Assembly: GCA_934654475.1 (NCBI GenBank)
Contig: CAKUFZ010000004.1
Location: 56,138 to 120,137 of the forward strand
Direction of reading: 5' to 3'
DNA from: an uncultured Coriobacteriales bacterium
GTDB taxonomy: Bacteria > Actinomycetota > Coriobacteriia > Coriobacteriales > UMGS124
Length of the DNA stretch: 64,000 nt
A program made the translations under genes and the position numbers. The notes beneath the pieces are model-generated. The model ran no database searches. It worked only from the letters and a program-made list of their open reading frames with translations, and had not been told where the DNA came from. How positions within the stretch are numbered: the first letter of the stretch is position 1; every line of letters starts with the position of its first letter. Of the stretch, positions 60,519-64,000 are shown one piece after another.

Positions 60519-62312
60519 ATGGATGTTAAAGAACGTTCACAAGTGCCCGAGCGCTACACGTGGGACCTGTCGAGCATGTATGCAAGCGACGAGGACTTCC
60601 TTGCCGCCCTGCAGGCCGCCCAGGACATGCCGCAGCGCCTGGCGCGGTTCCGTGGGCATGCATGCCAGAGCGCTTCGGAGCTGCTTGCCTTCTTGGAAGA
60701 GCAGGATGCATGCAACGTCGAGCTCGCACGTCTTGCCAACTACGCCGAGCGCAGGTGCGACGAGGACACGCGCGTTGCCATCTACCAGGACTTCTGTGCA
60801 CGCGTCACGACACTTTGCGTGCAGGTGTCCTCGGCGGTGGCATGGTTTGACGCAGAGCTGCTCGCCTGCGATGCGGCCCGCGTGGAGGGCTTCTTCGCCG
60901 ACGAGCCCGCACTCGGAGGCTGGAGGCGCGCTGTGGAGCGCGTGCTCGCCCGCCGCTCCCACACGCTCTCGAGCGCCGAGGAGGCCCTGCTTGCCAGCGC
61001 CGGAGAAATCGCACGTCAGCCGGAAAACGTCTTCAGCATGTTCAGCGACGCCGACCTGACGTTCCCCGACGCGCTCGACAGCACGGGTGCCCGCCATCAG
61101 GTGACGCACGGCACGTTCGTGCCGCTTGAGCGAAGCGGCGACCGAGCCCTTCGCCAAAGCGCCTATGAGAGCCTCTACGGGGTGTACGGCCAGTTCAAGA
61201 ACACCGCCGCCGCCATGCTCGCCTCCCAGGTCAAGCAGCTCAAGTTCTTCAGCGACGCACGGCACTACGACTCGAGCATGCAGGCGGCGCTCGATGCCAA
61301 CGAGGTGCCCGAGGAGGTCTACACGAACCTCATCGCAGCCGTGCGGCGCAACCTGGGCGCCATGCACAAGTACGTCGGCCTGCGCAAGCGCCTGCTCGGC
61401 GTGGACGAGCTGCGCTTCTGGGACGTCTATGTGCCCATGGTGAGCGACTTCGAGATGAAGTTCACCTACGAGGAAGCCTGCGACCTCATCCTGCATGCGC
61501 TTGAGCCCATGGGCGAGGACTACCTCGCCATCGTGCGCCACGGTCTGGAAAGCCGCTGGGTCGACGTGTACGAGAACCCCGGCAAGCGCAGCGGCGCCTA
61601 CTCGGCCGGCGGATTTGGCATGCAGCCCGTCATTCTCCTGAACTTCCAGGGCACGCTCGACGACGTGTTCACGCTCGTGCATGAGATGGGCCACTCGGTA
61701 CACACCTACCTGAGCTGCTCCAAGCAGCCCGCGCGCTACTCGGACTACCCCATCTTCGTGGCCGAGGTAGCTTCCACCTGCAACGAGGCGCTCCTCATGC
61801 ACTACATGCTCGAGCACGCAAAGAGCGATGCCGAGCGCGCCTACCTGCTCGACCATCACCTCGAGCAGTTCAAGGGCACCATCTACCGCCAGTGCATGTT
61901 CGCCGAGTTCGAGCTGGAAGCAGGCCGTATGAACGCCCGTGGCGAGGGTCTCACCGCCGAGGCGCTGTGCGCGCTGTACCGCAAGCTCAACGAGGACTAC
62001 TTCGGGCCCGAGATGGTCGTGGACGACCAGATCGCCCTGGAGTGGGCGCGCATCCCGCACTTCTACTACGACTACTACGTCTACCAGTACGCCACGGGCT
62101 ACGCTGCCGCCATCGCCCTGTCGCAGCGCATCCTCAACGAAGGCGCCCCTGCTGTGGCCGATTACCTGGGGTTCCTGTCAGGCGGGTGCTCCAAGCCGCC
62201 GATCGAGCTTCTGCGCGGGGCGGGCGTGGACATGGCGACGCCGGCACCGGTGGATGCGGCGCTGGGATATTTTGGGGAACTGATAGAGGAGCTTGAGGGG
62301 TTGGTGGAGTAG
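60519..62312 (+). CDS. pepF: Oligoendopeptidase F
   Basis: A 597-residue M3 metallopeptidase with zinc site LVHEMGHSVHTYL and downstream Glu in FVAEVASTCNEALL. PepF-type N-terminal domain (YTWDLSSMYASDEDF). It degrades short peptides in the cytosol. ATG at 60519 with AAAAGGA 12 bases upstream; TTGACG at 60485 could be a -35. Confidence 0.93.
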   Translation: MDVKERSQVPERYTWDLSSMYASDEDFLAALQAAQDMPQRLARFRGHACQSASELLAFLEEQDACNVELARLANYAERRCDEDTRVAIYQDFCARVTTLCVQVSSAVAWFDAELLACDAARVEGFFADEPALGGWRRAVERVLARRSHTLSSAEEALLASAGEIARQPENVFSMFSDADLTFPDALDSTGARHQVTHGTFVPLERSGDRALRQSAYESLYGVYGQFKNTAAAMLASQVKQLKFFSDARHYDSSMQAALDANEVPEEVYTNLIAAVRRNLGAMHKYVGLRKRLLGVDELRFWDVYVPMVSDFEMKFTYEEACDLILHALEPMGEDYLAIVRHGLESRWVDVYENPGKRSGAYSAGGFGMQPVILLNFQGTLDDVFTLVHEMGHSVHTYLSCSKQPARYSDYPIFVAEVASTCNEALLMHYMLEHAKSDAERAYLLDHHLEQFKGTIYRQCMFAEFELEAGRMNARGEGLTAEALCALYRKLNEDYFGPEMVVDDQIALEWARIPHFYYDYYVYQYATGYAAAIALSQRILNEGAPAVADYLGFLSGGCSKPPIELLRGAGVDMATPAPVDAALGYFGELIEELEGLVE

Positions 62313-62393
62313 AGGAAGCATGGGGCGGGCGGGGAGAGGGAGGGAGGCTTCTCCTTCGCCCACTTGTCCTCGTACCGAAAGCTTCGAAAACCC

Positions 62394-62430
62394 GGGGCAC
62401 GGGCGCGCTTCGCGCGCTTGTGCCCCTTTT
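62394..62430 (+). terminator. Terminator of pepF
   Basis: Stem GGGGCAC / GTGCCCC with an inner GCGCGC/GCGCGC stem and TTC loop, then TTTT, 82 bases after pepF. Confidence 0.88.
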
Positions 62431-62479
62431 CTTGCTTTCACTGCGGAGGTGGGCTGCGGAGAAGCCCCCTCCCCCGGAC

Positions 62480-62554
62480 GCCACGTGCTTCCGTGAGGCG
62501 CGGGGACAAGGGTTGGAGGCGCAACGGGCGGCCTCCGGGTGCCACGTGCTTCCG
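62480..62554. repeat. Short direct repeats in the pepF-ATPase spacer
   Basis: GCCACGTGCTTCCG occurs at 62480-62493 and again 61 bases later at 62541-62554, each after a Gly/Pro-codon-like GC-rich stretch. No credible gene in the 285-bp gap. Confidence 0.6.
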
Positions 62555-62597
62555 GGCAGGCTTTTAGGGGCGAGGGGTGAGGACGAAACCCAAGACT

Positions 62598-63935
62598 TTA
62601 GTCTGTGTACAGGTCGGCGGCAGAGATGAACAGATGCTTTTCGTCCGCATATTTCATCTTGGTGGCAGAACTGGCAGCATGTTTGGTGAAAAGGGCGTAG
62701 AAGAAGTCATCGAACCCTTTCAGCACCGCCGATCGAGCATGGAGCTTTTCCATGGCCTGCGTCTCATCAACGTGTTCGCGCCACTTGCATTCGCCCAAAA
62801 GAGCGACGCGGCGCCTGGGGTTTCCCGCAATGAGATCGATGTCATCTTGAGCTCGTGTGACAGGGTTGGTTCCCCACCAACTCCCAAACTTGATGGGAGT
62901 CAGAGGCAGCAAGCCTTGTTTTGCCTGCTCAATCGTCCACTCCCGGCATATTATCTCAAACCAGTGACCAACATAGGTTGAAACTTCATCGGCTGAAAGG
63001 ACCTCTCTAGCCGCCAACTCGCCGGCATCCTGCTCAATCTCGTCGATGTACGGCTCTACAAAGCGATACCAGTACGCAAAGCACGGTTCAGTCAACCGAT
63101 ATATCCCTTTTCGACTGCCAGCTCGGTCTTCACCGTATGGCACAGCTTTCTCAACAAGATACAGAGAAGAAAGAACGTTGAGGTATTTGCTCAGCGATGT
63201 CCGCTCAATCCCTACCCTGTCTGCTATAAGAGTCGGCGTGTTGGCACCAGAAGCGATGGCGCCAAGTACCGAGCTATATATTGCTGGCTCCCGCAGCTCC
63301 TGCCTCAACAGCATCAGCGGTTGCTCGTACAGGAGACCCTCTTTTCGAAAGAACAGACGCGTGACATTATCCTCGAATGAGGTACGGCAATCGATAAGCG
63401 AGAGGTAATAGGGAGTACCCCCAAAGCAGGCGTAATAGCGAACGAGGTCGGACGGCTCAAGACCAGGCAACATTTTTGCCGCGTCGCGATACCCGAAAGG
63501 CGCAAGGTGAATCTGCGCCGTACGCCTACCAAAAAGCGGGTTCTTCTCACCCAATCCCGATTCGCCCGCATCCCCTTCGGCACCAAGGACTTTCTCTTCC
63601 ATAAAGCCCTGATTGCTGCCCGTAAGGATAAAGAACACATCGGTAGAAGAAAAAAGATGGTCCACAGCTATCTGCAGCGCAGAGACAAGACCCTCGTTTT
63701 TCGCCGCGGCATATGGGAACTCGTCAAACATGAACACAAGGCGGCGACCATCTGCCACTTTTGCCAGAAACGCAAAGGCATCATCCCACGACGCGAAGGC
63801 GCCCGATGTCACCGGTAAACCAGCGTACTTATAGAGCTCACGGGAAAATCCCGCAAGATTAAGCGCATCACTCTGGACTTTTGCCGTGTAAAAGAGTGAC
63901 GGTTTATCTTTTGCAAACTCGCGAATCAGAACCAC
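62598..63935 (-). pseudogene. AAA ATPase with DUF234-like domain, P-loop missing
   Basis: A 445-residue open frame of the archaeal-ATPase/DUF234 family. Present: Walker B-like RRLVFMFDEFPY, sensor ILTGSNQGFME, winged-helix part (TPTLIADRVGIERTSLSKYLNVL) and a PD-(D/E)xK-like pair DDIDLIAG and GECKW. Missing: the N-terminal 40 residues or so with GRRRVGKT. The frame starts at GTG in VLIREFAKDKP, directly after an in-frame TGA and within the hairpin at 63930-63952. Codon use and GC are lower than in the neighbours, suggesting transfer. Most likely a broken gene; a truncated product is possible. Confidence 0.75.
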
Positions 63936-64000
63936 CCCTCAAAGGGGTGGTTTGCTCTTAGGGTGTAACCCTTGGGATGCCGGCCGGCGCCTCAAGACGC
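63930..64000. mobile_element. Hairpin end of a possible IS200/IS605-like element
   Basis: AACCACCCCT (63930-63939), CAA, AGGGGTGGTT (63943-63952) is a perfect 10-bp hairpin with 3-nt loop. It starts exactly where the ATPase frame loses its Walker A motif. Beyond it, GGGTGTAACCC and GCCGGCCGGCGCCTCAAGACGC could form further hairpins. Subterminal hairpins without inverted ends are typical of IS200/IS605 elements. The rest lies outside the window, so transposase and boundary are unseen. Confidence 0.4.

Overview
The window is high-GC, gene-dense chromosomal DNA from a monoderm actinobacterium. The gene set points to the class Coriobacteriia, probably an Eggerthella/Slackia-like anaerobe: a single arginine regulon, an infC-rpmI-rplT operon, a Tad pilus operon without a secretin, Tat export next to hypAB, menG beside a probable futalosine-pathway deaminase, and an archaeal-flavoured type IA topoisomerase. 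This placement rests on gene content and recognisable motifs only; no database search was possible.

Layout. 1-1645: argF-argR-argG (argG cut by the left edge), leftward. 1941-7778: a rightward five-gene dlt-like operon (adenylating ligase, PLP decarboxylase, carrier protein, MBOAT acyltransferase, DltD-like SGNH protein). 7866-8240: RNase P RNA, followed by a 450-bp repeat-rich spacer with a nested palindrome and 125-bp tandem repeats. 8693-12203: argJ-argB-argD, leftward. 12363-12714: tRNA-Ala and a probable 6S RNA. 12952-16531: a large surface protein and a TagO/WecA-type phosphoglycosyltransferase. 16735-18221: infC-rpmI-rplT with a promoter, a leader attenuator and an apparent AUA start codon for infC. 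18385-20321: lysA, tRNA-Leu and tRNA-Phe. 20424-30239: a complete-looking leftward Tad/Flp pilus operon. 30475-34015: rsgA, an OB-like membrane protein and a TrkH-type potassium channel. 34114-37466: a HAD phosphatase, ApbE, CobO/BtuR and a metallo-beta-lactamase-fold hydrolase. 37681-42783: a peptide/nickel-type ABC importer whose two permeases are fused. 42985-48222: topA, hypB, hypA, tatC and tatA/B. 48381-53486: a STAS protein, a TPR protein, an amidohydrolase, menG and an aminotransferase. 53756-62312: a small unknown protein, a MetRS-like enzyme with a degenerate KMSKS loop, a lipoprotein, a heavy-metal-type P-type ATPase with its small partner, an HD-GYP phosphodiesterase and oligoendopeptidase F. 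62598-64000: a lower-GC, N-terminally truncated AAA ATPase abutting a hairpin that looks like a transposon end.

The most interesting system is the dlt-like operon. A decarboxylase of the DapDC/ornithine decarboxylase fold sits translationally coupled between the adenylating enzyme and the carrier protein. The ligase also has Ser where Bacillus DltA has the Cys that shapes the D-alanine pocket. By analogy with BtrJ/BtrI/BtrK of butirosin biosynthesis, where glutamate is decarboxylated while tethered to a carrier protein, I infer a pathway that loads an amino acid on the carrier, decarboxylates it there, and transfers the product to an envelope polymer through the MBOAT and SGNH proteins. The true lysA is present separately at 18385-19746, so the operon enzyme is not needed for lysine synthesis.

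Several regions share an anaerobic-respiration theme: Tat export, HypA/HypB hydrogenase nickel insertion, menaquinone methylation, a possible futalosine-pathway deaminase, and ApbE flavinylation.
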